Program-made: the position numbers and the translations under genes | DNA from: an uncultured Oscillospiraceae bacterium | GTDB lineage: Bacteria > Bacillota > Clostridia > Oscillospirales > Oscillospiraceae | DNA length: 64,000 bases | Direction of reading: 5' to 3' | NCBI GenBank assembly: GCA_947626845.1 | Contig: CANQTW010000006.1 | Location: forward strand, 1 to 64,000 | Shown: in pieces, positions 50,647 through 59,647 of the stretch | Position numbering within the stretch: position 1 is the stretch's first letter | Layout of the letters: every line of letters begins with the position of its first letter | The notes under the pieces: generated by a model | Told to the model about the DNA's origin: nothing | The model's input: only the letters and a program-made list of their open reading frames with translations | Databases searched by the model: none

Positions 50647-51144
50647 ATGACACCTGCTGAGAAAGTGGCTTATATCAAGGGCCTTATGGAAGGCATGGGC
50701 ATGGACACCGAGAAGGGCGAGGGCAAGATTCTGGCGGCTGTTGTGGACGCCCTGGAGGACCTGGCTCTGGGCCAGGAGGACCTGCAGGACGCCATCGAGG
50801 AGCTGAACGACGGCCTGGACGCCGTCTCCGACGATCTGGAGTTGGTGGAGAGCGTTGTCTACGAGGAAGAGGACCCCGACGGCGGCTGCAGCTGCGGCCA
50901 TCGTCACCACCATCATCACTGCTGTGAGGATGACGAGGACGAGGACTACGAATACGAGGTGGTCTGCCCCGCCTGCGGCGCCGAGCTCGTCCTGGAGGAG
51001 GGCGACCTGGAGCAGGGCGTTATCAGCTGCCCTGAATGCGGCGAGACCCTTGAGCTTGACCTTACCGAGGTCGAGGATGGGGACGACGACGATGACGACG
51101 ACTACGAGGAGTACGACGACGAGGACCTGGAGCCGGAGGAGTGA
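50647..51144 (+). CDS. acidic zinc-ribbon protein (CD1247-type N-terminus)
   Basis: 165 residues, GAAGGAGG before the ATG. Residues 1-75 are a helical hairpin domain (MTPAEKVAYIKGLMEGM; ILAAVVDALEDLALGQEDL) matching the small CD1247-like proteins of Clostridia. Then come a Cys/His cluster CSCGHRHHHHHCC (about 79-91), a zinc ribbon CPAC...CPEC (about 106-127) and two highly acidic runs (DDEDEDYEYE; GDDDDDDDYEEYDDEDLEPEE). Function unknown; metal binding is likely. It follows efp by 66 bases and is probably co-transcribed. Confidence 0.85.
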   Translation: MTPAEKVAYIKGLMEGMGMDTEKGEGKILAAVVDALEDLALGQEDLQDAIEELNDGLDAVSDDLELVESVVYEEEDPDGGCSCGHRHHHHHCCEDDEDEDYEYEVVCPACGAELVLEEGDLEQGVISCPECGETLELDLTEVEDGDDDDDDDYEEYDDEDLEPEE

Positions 51145-51229
51145 CATCCATAGGCCGTTCCGCCGCCGAGACAGGGAAATTCGACTCGAATCCTTACCCG
51201 TTTTGGGGCAGCGCCCTTAAACGGGAATC

Positions 51230-51255
51230 AGGCCGCCCGATGGACGGCCTTTTTT
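51230..51255 (+). terminator. intrinsic terminator after the efp operon
   Basis: AGGCCG/CGGCCT stem (51230-51235 with 51245-51250) followed by six T. Confidence 0.8.
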
Positions 51256-51297
51256 CGTGTTTTTTTGCGTATATGTGTCTATGACTTTTGGTGTGCT

Positions 51298-53169
51298 ATG
51301 ATCGATCTATCCGTACAAAAAATCCGTATTGCCTTTGAGAAGGGCAACGATATCTTAAAGGGCGTCACCTTTGACATCACGGCGGGGGAGCATGTGGGCA
51401 TCCTTGGCCGCAACGGGGCGGGGAAGACCACCCTCTTTCGCATCATCTCCGGCGCGCTGGAGGCCGACGAGGGCATTGTTGTCACGGCGCCGGGGAAGCG
51501 TGTGGGCGTTCTGAGCCAGCTGCCCGTGTACCCGGAGTATTTTACCGGAGAGGACGTGCTGCGGCAGGCCCAGAGGCGCATCGAGCGCATGGGCCGGCAG
51601 ATGGAGGAGCTGGAGGAGAAGATGGCCTCCGGCGGCGCTGACGCCGGCACCCTCCGGGCCTACGACAGCCTGTCCGCTGAATTTCAGCGCCTGGGCGGCT
51701 GGGAGCTGGAGCGCTTTCGGGACACGGTGGCAAACGGCCTGGGCATCCCCCGCGTCCAGCGGGAACAGCCCTACGCGGAGCTGTCCGGCGGGGAAAAGAC
51801 CCGCCTTAACCTGGCCCGTCTCATTTTGGAGGACACGGACATCCTCCTGCTGGACGAGCCCACCAACCACCTGGATATGTCCGCCGCGGAGTGGCTGGAG
51901 GAGTATCTGGGCCGCTTCAAGGGCACTGTCCTGGCCATTTCCCACGACAGGTATTTTCTGGACAAAACTGTCAGTCGGGTCATCGAGATCGTGGACGGCC
52001 TGCCGGAGTTTTATAACGGGAACTATACCTTTTACCTTCAGGAAAAGAAGCGCCGGTACGAGGAGCGGCTAAAGCAGTACGAAAAGCAGGAGGCCAAGAT
52101 CGCCCAGCTTCAAAAGGCCGCGGACGATCTGCATCTCTGGGCCTTTATGGGGAATGATAAGCTCCACAAGCGCGCCTTCTCCATTGAAAAGCGCATCGAG
52201 AGGATGCGCGTGACGGACAGGCCCAAAGAGGAGGCCAGGATGCGCTCCCGCTTTGGCGAGAGGGAGTTTCGCGGGGACGAGGTGCTTGTGGTCAGGGGCG
52301 TGACCAAATCCTTCGGCGACAGGCGTATCCTGGACGAGACGGAGCTTTTGATCGAACCGAAGGAATCCGTGGCCCTCATCGGGGACAACGGCACGGGCAA
52401 GTCCACCTTGGTGAAGATGATCATGGGCCTGGAGCCCACGGACACCGGCTTCATCCGCTTGGGCCCCGCCGTGAAGGCCGCCTATCTGCCCCAGACCGTG
52501 CGCTTTGAGGATGAAAACCTCTCCGTACTGGAGGCCATGATGTATGAGGCGAAATGTACGCAGCAGGAGGCCCGTGATAGGCTGGCGGCCTACCTTTTCC
52601 GGGGGGAGAGCGTCTTTACCCGCGTGGCCGACCTGTCCGGCGGGGAGCGCAGCAGGCTCAAGCTGTGTATGCTGATGCGCTCGGACATCAATTTCTTGAT
52701 TTTGGACGAGCCTACCAACCACCTGGACGCGGCCAGCCGCGAGTGGATCGAGGAGGCCCTCTCCGACTACACCGAGGCCCTTTTGTTCGTCTCCCACGAC
52801 AGGTATTTCATCAGCCGCTTTGCCACACGCATCTGGGCTATGGAGAACGGAACGCTTCGGGATTACCGCATGGGCTTTGACGAGTACCGGGCGTACCTTG
52901 ACCGGCAGAAGCAGCTGGCCCAGACTGTGGCCGCCAAGGCGGAAAAGCCGAAAAAGGAGCCGAAAAGGCCCCCGGCGGCCAGGGGCGGCGGCACGGCGAA
53001 GCTGGAGCGGGAGATCGAGAGGTTAGAGGGTCGGATCGCCGAAAACGAGGCCGCCCAGGAGGCCGCCGCTACGGACTATCAGCGGCTTATGGAGCTGACG
53101 GAGGAGCATCAGGCCCTCACCAACGACCTGGAGGAGCTGTACCGCGCCTGGGAGGAGGCATCGGAATGA
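51298..53169 (+). CDS. ABC-F family ATPase
   Basis: 623 residues; start at 51298 although no strong ribosome site is seen. Two ABC domains: GRNGAGKTT Walker A (about 36-44), the ELSGGEKTR signature and LLLDEPTNHLD Walker B; then GDNGTGKST (about 362), DLSGGERSR and FLILDEPTNHLD. A linker of about 80 residues (coiled, near 240-320) joins them, and a C-terminal coiled coil with KLEREIERLEGRIAENEA (about 560-615) completes the ABC-F plan. These soluble proteins act on the ribosome; some give antibiotic resistance, others tune translation. Which class this is cannot be told from sequence alone. It overlaps the YdcF gene by four bases. Confidence 0.94.
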   Translation: MIDLSVQKIRIAFEKGNDILKGVTFDITAGEHVGILGRNGAGKTTLFRIISGALEADEGIVVTAPGKRVGVLSQLPVYPEYFTGEDVLRQAQRRIERMGRQMEELEEKMASGGADAGTLRAYDSLSAEFQRLGGWELERFRDTVANGLGIPRVQREQPYAELSGGEKTRLNLARLILEDTDILLLDEPTNHLDMSAAEWLEEYLGRFKGTVLAISHDRYFLDKTVSRVIEIVDGLPEFYNGNYTFYLQEKKRRYEERLKQYEKQEAKIAQLQKAADDLHLWAFMGNDKLHKRAFSIEKRIERMRVTDRPKEEARMRSRFGEREFRGDEVLVVRGVTKSFGDRRILDETELLIEPKESVALIGDNGTGKSTLVKMIMGLEPTDTGFIRLGPAVKAAYLPQTVRFEDENLSVLEAMMYEAKCTQQEARDRLAAYLFRGESVFTRVADLSGGERSRLKLCMLMRSDINFLILDEPTNHLDAASREWIEEALSDYTEALLFVSHDRYFISRFATRIWAMENGTLRDYRMGFDEYRAYLDRQKQLAQTVAAKAEKPKKEPKRPPAARGGGTAKLEREIERLEGRIAENEAAQEAAATDYQRLMELTEEHQALTNDLEELYRAWEEASE

Positions 53170-53927
53170 AAAAAACCGCCCGTTATCTGATCCCTATTGT
53201 CATCCTGCTGGTTCTGGCGGCGTTTTTTCAGTTTGCCATGATTGGCTACCGCTTTCTGTCCGTGTGCTTTGTGGGCGCCGCGGCGCTGATCTTCTGCTAT
53301 ATGCTCCTGCGGCTCCTGTCCGCCAGGCATAAAAAGGCCGCCGCCGCGCTGAGGGGTTTCCTCAATGTCTGCGTGGTTTTGGGCTTCCTGGCGGTCTTTG
53401 TCACCGAGGGCTACGTGGTGGCGGAGCGTATCAACGCCCGCCCCGGCGAGACGGAAGAGCGTTACGCCGTGGTGCTGGGCGCCGGCGTCAACGGAACGGT
53501 CCCCTCCAGGGCCCTGCGGGTGCGTCTGGAGACGGCGCTGAAATTTGCCCGTGAGAACCCGGACGCCGTTCTGGTGCTCTCCGGCGGCCAGGGGGCGGGG
53601 GAGGATATCTCCGAGGCCCAGTGTATGTTTACCTGGCTCACAGGCCAGGGGGTGGACGCCGCCCGCCTTATTCTGGAGGATCAGTCCACCAGCACCGAGG
53701 AAAACCTGACCTTCTCCCGTCGGAAGCTTACGGAGCTGGGAGCGGAACAGAAGAACGTGACCGTCATCACCGGCGGCTACCACATCGCCCGCGCCCGCTT
53801 GATGGCCGCCGATCTGGGCTATCCCTCCACCACCGCCCGCGCCGCCTACTCCGGTTACCCCGTCCTGGAGTTGAACTACTACCTCCGGGAGGTCCCGGCC
53901 ATATGGTGGTATCTTCTGAGGCGGTAA
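53166..53927 (+). CDS. YdcF/DUF218 family membrane protein
   Basis: 253 residues, ATGA overlap with the ABC-F stop. Three membrane helices (about 7-27, 35-55, 65-90) precede a cytoplasmic or external DUF218 domain: YAVVLGAGVNGTVPS (about 100-114), VLVLSGGQGAGEDISEA (about 138-154), LEDQSTSTEENLTFS (about 173-187) and VITGGYHIARARLMA (about 202-216). The conserved Asp/Ser/His pattern suggests phosphate or nucleotide binding. E. coli ElyC/SanA relatives act in envelope biogenesis. Function here is not known. Confidence 0.87.
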   Translation: MKKTARYLIPIVILLVLAAFFQFAMIGYRFLSVCFVGAAALIFCYMLLRLLSARHKKAAAALRGFLNVCVVLGFLAVFVTEGYVVAERINARPGETEERYAVVLGAGVNGTVPSRALRVRLETALKFARENPDAVLVLSGGQGAGEDISEAQCMFTWLTGQGVDAARLILEDQSTSTEENLTFSRRKLTELGAEQKNVTVITGGYHIARARLMAADLGYPSTTARAAYSGYPVLELNYYLREVPAIWWYLLRR

Positions 53928-53950
53928 CAATACAAAATGCAGATCAAAAT

Positions 53951-54169
53951 AGGGACTGTGAAAAAAGTCTATGATGCAAAAAGGGCGGGTTGTAGAACCC
54001 GCCCCTACGGCGTTTAATAGAGATGTTTCGTTAATGGCCGTACGGGCCGCCGCCCACGGCGGCCCACGAATTCCCGAAAATCTATTTATAAACCGTAGGG
54101 GCGGGTTCTAAACCCGCCCGTGCGGATGGTTCGCCTTTTTGCTTCTGGGGCTCTTTTTTCACAGCCCCT
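53951..54169. repeat. MITE-like element with internal palindromes
   Basis: The ends 53951-53969 and 54151-54169 are inverted copies (17 of 19 matching, core CTGTGAAAAAAG), and GCAAAAAGG follows inward on both sides. Inside are a type A palindrome (53983-54004), a type B (54044-54065) and another type A (54099-54119). No coding capacity. Confidence 0.6.
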
Positions 54170-54188
54170 GTGGCGTAATAAATAAAGC

Positions 54189-55535
54189 TTATCCGATTTC
54201 CTCATGACCCAACGCCGTGTACGCCTTGATCAGCAGGGCCGTAAGCTCGGCCTCGTCCAGAGAGAAGATATTGACCGTATCCGTGGGCTTTTCCACACTG
54301 CCGCCGACGGTAAAGGAAACCGTCAGCGGGTCGGAGCGGGTCTGCCCGTCGGAGGTAACCGACGTGTTGTCAAAGCTGAAGCCGCTGTCCGTCACATGGA
54401 GGTCTCCGCTCAAGCCGCCGCTCTTTTTCGGGGTGACCAGCGAAAGGGAGACTTTTCCCCGCTCATAGGTTGTGGTCAGGACGGCGCTTTCGCCGGCCTT
54501 CTCCAGGGTAAGGGTGTGGCTCCAGCCGCTCTCGCCTGTGAGCGGGCGGCTTTTGAGGGTGACGGCCTCCTCCTTTTGGGTAAAGGTAAAGGTCTCGCCG
54601 TTCTCCGTGAAGAAATTCGCCTCCAGCGCCGTTTGAGAGGCGTCGGGGCCGGTAAAGGTAAGGCTTACGGAAATCAGACAGCCGTTGGCGGCAAAGGACC
54701 CGCGGCACTTGACGGCGGGGGAGTCCAGGCTGTCCGTGTCCGCCCCGCTTCCCGCCAGGGCGGCCTTCAGGCCGGGGAAGATATCGCCAATCTTCTCCCA
54801 ACAGGCCGCCACAGCCGCGCCGTCCGTGTCCACCGTGATCATACAGCCGTCGGTCTTTTGCTCCCCGTACTGCACGGCGGCCCGCTCCACGGCCACATCA
54901 GAGGCGGCCAGAAGCTCGTCAAAGGCCTTATCCAGCCGTTTTTCCGCCTCCTCCTGGCTGATCCGCGGGGCGGACCGGACGCCGTCCAACAGGCCCTCCA
55001 GCTCCTTCAGGGAGGCCATCGTGTCCTCCTCCATAAGCGCGCCCAGGGCGCTGCCGCTGGCCTGCTCATAGATATCCGCCGGCTTAAAGCCGTAGTACTC
55101 CTGGCCCAGGACCTCCGGCAGGCTGACGCCGAAGAACTCCGGATCGGCGTACAGCCGGACGGCGCCCTGGCCGGTGACGGCGTTGAGGCTGATCCTTCCG
55201 GCCTTCCGGTCAAAGGTCAGGCCGGCGGTGAGCGCACCCCGCTCCTCCGTATCCGCCAGCGTCAGGGTGAAGGCGCCGGAATCGGCCCGAACCCCCGCCA
55301 GCGCCGCCAGGGGAGATTCGGCATAGCGCTTTTTGAGCGCGTCACAGGTGTTTTTCATATTGAGCCGCAAAAACCCCGCTGGGTCTTTCTCCGGGGAGGG
55401 CATTTGCTCAACGCTGACCAGCAGATCGGCCACGCCCATGAAGCCGCCCTTTTTCCCGCAGGCCACCAGGGAAAGCGCCAGCGCCAAAGCCAGCGCCAGA
55501 CAGATCAGCCTGTATGTACAGGTTTTCAAGATCAT
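54189..55535 (-). CDS. predicted lipoprotein
   Basis: 448 residues; ATG at 55535 with AAAGG upstream. Signal peptide II: basic start, hydrophobic LICLALALALALSLVAC with the lipobox Cys at about residue 26. The rest is beta-rich (for example GALTAGLTFDRKAGRISLNAV and GCLISVSLTFTGPDAS) with no motif I know, consistent with an extracytoplasmic all-beta fold. It resembles the next lipoprotein in layout (signal peptide, DUF-like repeats, Thr/Leu-rich strands), so the two may be paralogues. It lies at the end of a minus-strand surface cluster (with the MBOAT and DHHW genes), though 130 bases separate it from the next gene. Confidence 0.8.
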   Translation of the reverse strand: MILKTCTYRLICLALALALALSLVACGKKGGFMGVADLLVSVEQMPSPEKDPAGFLRLNMKNTCDALKKRYAESPLAALAGVRADSGAFTLTLADTEERGALTAGLTFDRKAGRISLNAVTGQGAVRLYADPEFFGVSLPEVLGQEYYGFKPADIYEQASGSALGALMEEDTMASLKELEGLLDGVRSAPRISQEEAEKRLDKAFDELLAASDVAVERAAVQYGEQKTDGCMITVDTDGAAVAACWEKIGDIFPGLKAALAGSGADTDSLDSPAVKCRGSFAANGCLISVSLTFTGPDASQTALEANFFTENGETFTFTQKEEAVTLKSRPLTGESGWSHTLTLEKAGESAVLTTTYERGKVSLSLVTPKKSGGLSGDLHVTDSGFSFDNTSVTSDGQTRSDPLTVSFTVGGSVEKPTDTVNIFSLDEAELTALLIKAYTALGHEEIG

Positions 55536-55664
55536 CGCATCCTTTCAGCGTATTATCGTATACTCAGAAATTATAGTCCTGAAAACCGCAAAGTCAAGGG
55601 AAAACGGGAGAAAGCTTTCGCTCTCCCCCGTTAAGATTTACTAAAGAAACGATTAATCTGCAAA

Positions 55665-57056
55665 TTATTCCCCAAATAACTCATTAAACAGAAGCTTCGA
55701 CACCAGCTTATAAAGCTCCGAGCCGCTCATGTCCGCCACGTTTTTGGTGTTGGACGGGGCAGTGGGGGCCTCGCCGGGGCCGGCGGTGAAGCTCAGCAGG
55801 TTTTGGTCGCCTCGCTCGCCGGAGTACCATATGCCCTCGAAGCGCAGGGAATCCTCCTGGGCCTGAGCCGTCCCGTCCAGGCACAGATCGGTCACGTCGT
55901 TGGTGTAGGCCATCAGGTAAAGCTCCCCGTCGGCTTTCCAGTCAAAATTCGTGACGGTGGGCATGTCGCTGCGGGTCACCATGTCGAAGTGGAGGTCGCT
56001 GTCCAGCGTCAGGGTGAAGTCCAGCAGGTCCTGTATCTGGACGCTGGCGCTCCGGTCATCCTCGCCGTAGAGGCTTCCCTCCACCGTGCTTGTGCCGCCG
56101 TTCAGGGAAAAGCTCAGCCGGAAGCGTATAAGCCTGCCGTCCGCCACATCCAGCTCCAGCGTCGCGCCGGAAGCGCCGGTCCTGAGCGTATCCAGATGGT
56201 CCGAGACGGTCAACACCCGCTCGTCCTGGGAGACGATGCCGTAGAGCAGCACGGCCTCCGGCAGAAGATTCGCCGCGTCGGCCACAAGCTGGCCGGCCTC
56301 CTGGGCGGTGAGGGAGGCCGTGACGGCGTACCCCTCAAAGGTCTGGCCCCCGTGGGAGAGCTCCGACTTTTTCGCCGTCAGCGCCCGGTCCTTCAAAAGG
56401 CTCAGCAGGGAGCTTTGTATCCCGTCCAGGAATCCCGCCTTAAAGACGCCCACGTTGCCGGGGACCGAGGCCAGGAACTTGTCGGCCTGCTCCAGCGCCT
56501 GCTCGTCCAGGGAGAACAGCTCCGCAAACTCCGTGCCCTCCAGCTGGGCGGCCATATTCTGGGGCGCCAGGCCGTAAAAGGTGTCGCCGCCGAAAAGCTC
56601 CGAGCCCATGCCCAAAAACGACGGACTGTACCAGAGCTTCAACGGCAGGGTGATCTCCCCGCCCTTTTCATCCGCGCCGGAGAGGGTGAGGTCTGTCAGC
56701 GCCGTACCGGCGGACCTGTTCATCCCCATCGTCCCGGTGACGGTGACGGCGTTGTCGCCCGCGTCGTCCGGAAGCCCCAGGGAGAACTCAGCCTCCACAT
56801 TCTCCTGCTCCAAAAACCGCAGAAGGGCGCCCAGGCGGGAGCCGTCGATCCTGGCCTTCAGCTCGGCGGCGGTGGTCCTGACGGCGTCGGAAACCAGGGC
56901 CTCCGCGTCCGGCCCGCTGTCCGGGGGGCTGGCGCTGTCGGTGGAGCCGGTGCCGCCGGTATCGTCGGGGCCGCCGGGCCTGTTGCACCCGGTCAGGGCG
57001 GACAGGAGCAGCAGAACGCAGAGGATCAGAGCCGGCAGGCGGCGGGAAAGCTTCAT
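55665..57056 (-). CDS. predicted lipoprotein
   Basis: 463 residues, GAGGTG before the ATG. LILCVLLLLSALTGC is the lipoprotein signal, lipobox Cys near residue 24, followed by a flexible Gly/Asp/Pro/Ser stretch (NRPGGPDDTGGTGSTDSASPP; residues about 25-45). The body has repeated beta-sheet-like segments (EAEFSLGLPDDAG, ATLELDVADGRLIRFRLSFSLNGG). No enzymatic motif. It ends seven bases before the DHHW gene's end region and shares an operon-like arrangement with it (8-base gap, same strand), so it is probably part of the same surface system. Confidence 0.8.
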   Translation of the reverse strand: MKLSRRLPALILCVLLLLSALTGCNRPGGPDDTGGTGSTDSASPPDSGPDAEALVSDAVRTTAAELKARIDGSRLGALLRFLEQENVEAEFSLGLPDDAGDNAVTVTGTMGMNRSAGTALTDLTLSGADEKGGEITLPLKLWYSPSFLGMGSELFGGDTFYGLAPQNMAAQLEGTEFAELFSLDEQALEQADKFLASVPGNVGVFKAGFLDGIQSSLLSLLKDRALTAKKSELSHGGQTFEGYAVTASLTAQEAGQLVADAANLLPEAVLLYGIVSQDERVLTVSDHLDTLRTGASGATLELDVADGRLIRFRLSFSLNGGTSTVEGSLYGEDDRSASVQIQDLLDFTLTLDSDLHFDMVTRSDMPTVTNFDWKADGELYLMAYTNDVTDLCLDGTAQAQEDSLRFEGIWYSGERGDQNLLSFTAGPGEAPTAPSNTKNVADMSGSELYKLVSKLLFNELFGE

Positions 57057-57063
57057 GGAAAAA

Positions 57064-58161
57064 TCACCTCATGATCATAGCGGTGTTCAGCACCAGCGTG
57101 GAATTCACAAAGAGCACGTCCGCGCCGGGGGTGAACGTAACATAGTTGGGCAGATAGGCGGTGGTCACGTACCGAAGGTCAATGACCGTGATCTTCTTGT
57201 ACGCGCCGGTGAAAAGCGGCGCCAGGGAGGAGCCGAAGGAGTCGCGGAAGATGTACAGCTCCCGATCCGTGCGCGCGTTGGGGCACTCTATTTCAATTAT
57301 TGGCTGTGTGCCGCCCAGAAATACATCGTACCCGTCCATTCCCTCAAAAAGCTCGGTGGGGTAGACGGAATCGTATTTGTACATGGGTCCGGAGACCTTG
57401 GCGCTGTCGGTATACACGCTGGTCAGATACGTAAGGTCGTCCGTGTCCATGGGCACCGCCGCCTGCCCCAGATAGACGCCGTAGAAGGGGGAGAGGGTAT
57501 GGGCGGTGTACTCGCTTTCGGGGGTGAGGACATCTCCCACGCCCATGGCCTCGCCCAGCTTTTGAACGGTGTCGAAGAGATCGGGCTGTTTCCAGTGGGT
57601 GTCCGTGCGGTAATATTTTCCGATGGACAGGGTGTCCCGGATGTCCACGAAGGTCGCGCCCTTGACGTCGCTCTCCATTATAGCATAGAGCTTGTCATAG
57701 TCAAGATGGGGATAGCCCTGATCCCGCACAAAGTACGTCTTGTCCGGCACCACGGTGTAATAGACGTTGCACTCCCGAAGCCACGCCTCGATGGCCGCGT
57801 TGTAGAGGGCCGCGCCGTAGCGGATCTGATCCTCGTTGGTGGCCGTCTCGGTCTTAAAGACCACGCCGTCCTTCAGGAAAATGCCGTTGGAATCCAGCTG
57901 CCGCATCCCGTAGAAGCGGTAGACCGCGTTGATCTGGCGGAAGCCCTCCCGCAGGGGGAACTGATCCAGGAAATACGTCTCCAGATCGTCGGAGAACTCT
58001 CGGTTGAACACCGCCTTGGCGGTGATCTCCGGCGCCTGGGCCAGCTCGCGCCGCTCGGTGTAGCTCTTGTCCTTGTCGGGCAGGAGCACCTGCCAGACCG
58101 CCAGGCCAAAGATGAGGCAGACGAACACGGCCACGGTGAGGATATATTTCGCTTTTTTCAT
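57064..58161 (-). CDS. DHHW-family / AlgX-like extracytoplasmic protein
   Basis: 365 residues, AAGGAGGG before the ATG. One N-terminal helix (YILTVAVFVCLIFGLAVW, about 5-22) anchors it outside. ERRELAQAPEI (about 37) is the usual start of the ecto-domain. TDTHWKQ (about 196) is the DxHW motif that names the family, and RDSFGSSLAPLF (about 312) carries the Ser, as in SGNH-like acetyltransferases AlgJ/AlgX. Such proteins transfer acetyl groups to exopolysaccharide after delivery by an MBOAT protein, which is the next gene. Substrate polysaccharide unknown. Confidence 0.88.
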   Translation of the reverse strand: MKKAKYILTVAVFVCLIFGLAVWQVLLPDKDKSYTERRELAQAPEITAKAVFNREFSDDLETYFLDQFPLREGFRQINAVYRFYGMRQLDSNGIFLKDGVVFKTETATNEDQIRYGAALYNAAIEAWLRECNVYYTVVPDKTYFVRDQGYPHLDYDKLYAIMESDVKGATFVDIRDTLSIGKYYRTDTHWKQPDLFDTVQKLGEAMGVGDVLTPESEYTAHTLSPFYGVYLGQAAVPMDTDDLTYLTSVYTDSAKVSGPMYKYDSVYPTELFEGMDGYDVFLGGTQPIIEIECPNARTDRELYIFRDSFGSSLAPLFTGAYKKITVIDLRYVTTAYLPNYVTFTPGADVLFVNSTLVLNTAMIMR

Positions 58162-58173
58162 GTCCGTCCCTCC

Positions 58174-59565
58174 TTAAAACCGGAAATACAAAAACGGATT
58201 GAAGGACCCGTTGATGATGAGCGCGGTGCTGAGCACCAGCAAGACCCCCGTCGCCAGAGGCTCCAGCACCACCTTGGGCGCCTCCGTCAGCTTGTTGTAA
58301 AGGAGCTTGGGGATAGGCGTAGCGCCGATGACGGCCACCGCGATGGCCACGGCGTAGCTGCGCAGATAATAGACCGCCTCGGAGGAGACAAGGGGTATCC
58401 CGCCCGCGCCGAAGAGGCCGCCCAGGTCGGAGACCACGCCCTTCAGGCCCGCGGCGTTGAAGATCACAAAGCTGAGCACCACTAAGATCAGCACATAGAG
58501 GTGGGAGAAGAAGGCGGGGAGCTTTTCAAGGACCTTCCCCAGCCACAGCTTCTCGACGATCAGCAGGACGCCGAACATCACGCCCCACAGGACGAAATTC
58601 CACTCCGCCCCGTGCCACGCGCCGGTGAGTATCCACACGATGGCGATGTTCCGGAGCCACTTGAGCTTCGTGGTGCGGTTGCCGCCCAGGGGGATGTACA
58701 CATAGTCCCGGAACCAGCCGCCCAGGGTCATGTGCCAGCGCCGCCAGAACTCGGTGATGGACTTGGAGATATAGGGATAGTTGAAGTTCTCCGGGAACTT
58801 AAAGCCGAACATGGCCCCCAGGCCGATGGCCATATCCGAATAGCCGGAGAAGTCAAAGTAGATTTGCAGGGCATAGGCCACGGCGTACAGCCAGTAAAAC
58901 AGCACCGACTTGTCGCCGGAGTCCCGGAAGATCTGGGTAAGCTCCCCCATGACGTTGGCGATGAGCACCTTCTTGCCCATGCCGAAGGCGAAGCGCCGGA
59001 TGCCCAGGGCCAGGCCCTCCAAGGTGTACTTGCGGTCCTCCAGCTCCGCCGCCACGTCCACATACCGCACGATAGGTCCGGCGATCAGCTGCGGGAACAG
59101 GCACACAAAGGTGGCCATGGTGCCCAGGTCCTTCTGGGCGTGGGCGCGTCCCCGGTACACGTCGATGGTGTAGCTCATGGTCTGGAAGGTGAAGAAGCTG
59201 ATGCCGATGGGCAGGGGCACGCCCGTCTTGGGGATGGAGGTGCCCAGAATGGCGTTCACCGTCCCGATGAGGAAATCCGTGTACTTGAAAAAGCCCAGCA
59301 TCCCCAGGTTGATGACGATGGAGGAGATGAGGGCGATCTTGGCCTTGCGTTCCCCCCGGTGCTTCTCAATGTAGATGCTGTGGAGCCAGTCGGAGATGGA
59401 GGAAAAGACCAGCAGCAGCACATAGACAGGCTCCCCGAAGAAGTAAAAGACCAGGGAGGCGATGAGCAGGACGTAGTTTTTCGCCTTGACCCCCGGCGCG
59501 ATGGCGTACAGCAGCAACACCACCGGCAAAAAGGCGTAGAGGAAGGTAGCTCCCGAAAAAAGCAT
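58174..59565 (-). CDS. MBOAT-family O-acyltransferase, AlgI/DltB-like
   Basis: 463 residues, 10 or more membrane helices. The start MLFSGATFLYAFLPVVLLLY, the PQLIAGPIVRY motif (about 160-170), the FRDYVYIPLGGNR segment (about 290) and the active-site His in ILTGAWHGAEWNFVLWG (about 315-331) identify an AlgI-type MBOAT. It would move acyl groups across the membrane for a DHHW/AlgX partner, which is the adjacent gene (12 bases apart). Likely target is a cell-surface or secreted polysaccharide. AAGGGAGAG before the ATG; the type A palindrome upstream (59603) separates it from the small lipoprotein genes. Confidence 0.94.
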   Translation of the reverse strand: MLFSGATFLYAFLPVVLLLYAIAPGVKAKNYVLLIASLVFYFFGEPVYVLLLVFSSISDWLHSIYIEKHRGERKAKIALISSIVINLGMLGFFKYTDFLIGTVNAILGTSIPKTGVPLPIGISFFTFQTMSYTIDVYRGRAHAQKDLGTMATFVCLFPQLIAGPIVRYVDVAAELEDRKYTLEGLALGIRRFAFGMGKKVLIANVMGELTQIFRDSGDKSVLFYWLYAVAYALQIYFDFSGYSDMAIGLGAMFGFKFPENFNYPYISKSITEFWRRWHMTLGGWFRDYVYIPLGGNRTTKLKWLRNIAIVWILTGAWHGAEWNFVLWGVMFGVLLIVEKLWLGKVLEKLPAFFSHLYVLILVVLSFVIFNAAGLKGVVSDLGGLFGAGGIPLVSSEAVYYLRSYAVAIAVAVIGATPIPKLLYNKLTEAPKVVLEPLATGVLLVLSTALIINGSFNPFLYFRF

Positions 59566-59602
59566 AGGCGTCTCTCCCTTGCGTGTATTTATCTATCGAA
59601 AA

Positions 59603-59624
59603 GGGCGGGTCTTGGAACCCGCCC
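59603..59624. repeat. dispersed palindrome, type A variant
   Basis: GGGCGGGT-(CTTGGA)-ACCCGCCC, followed by CTACGGCG. It lies in the short gap between the MBOAT gene and a lipoprotein gene; the loop differs from other copies. Confidence 0.75.
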
Positions 59625-59647
59625 CTACGGCGATTATTCGGTAAAAA

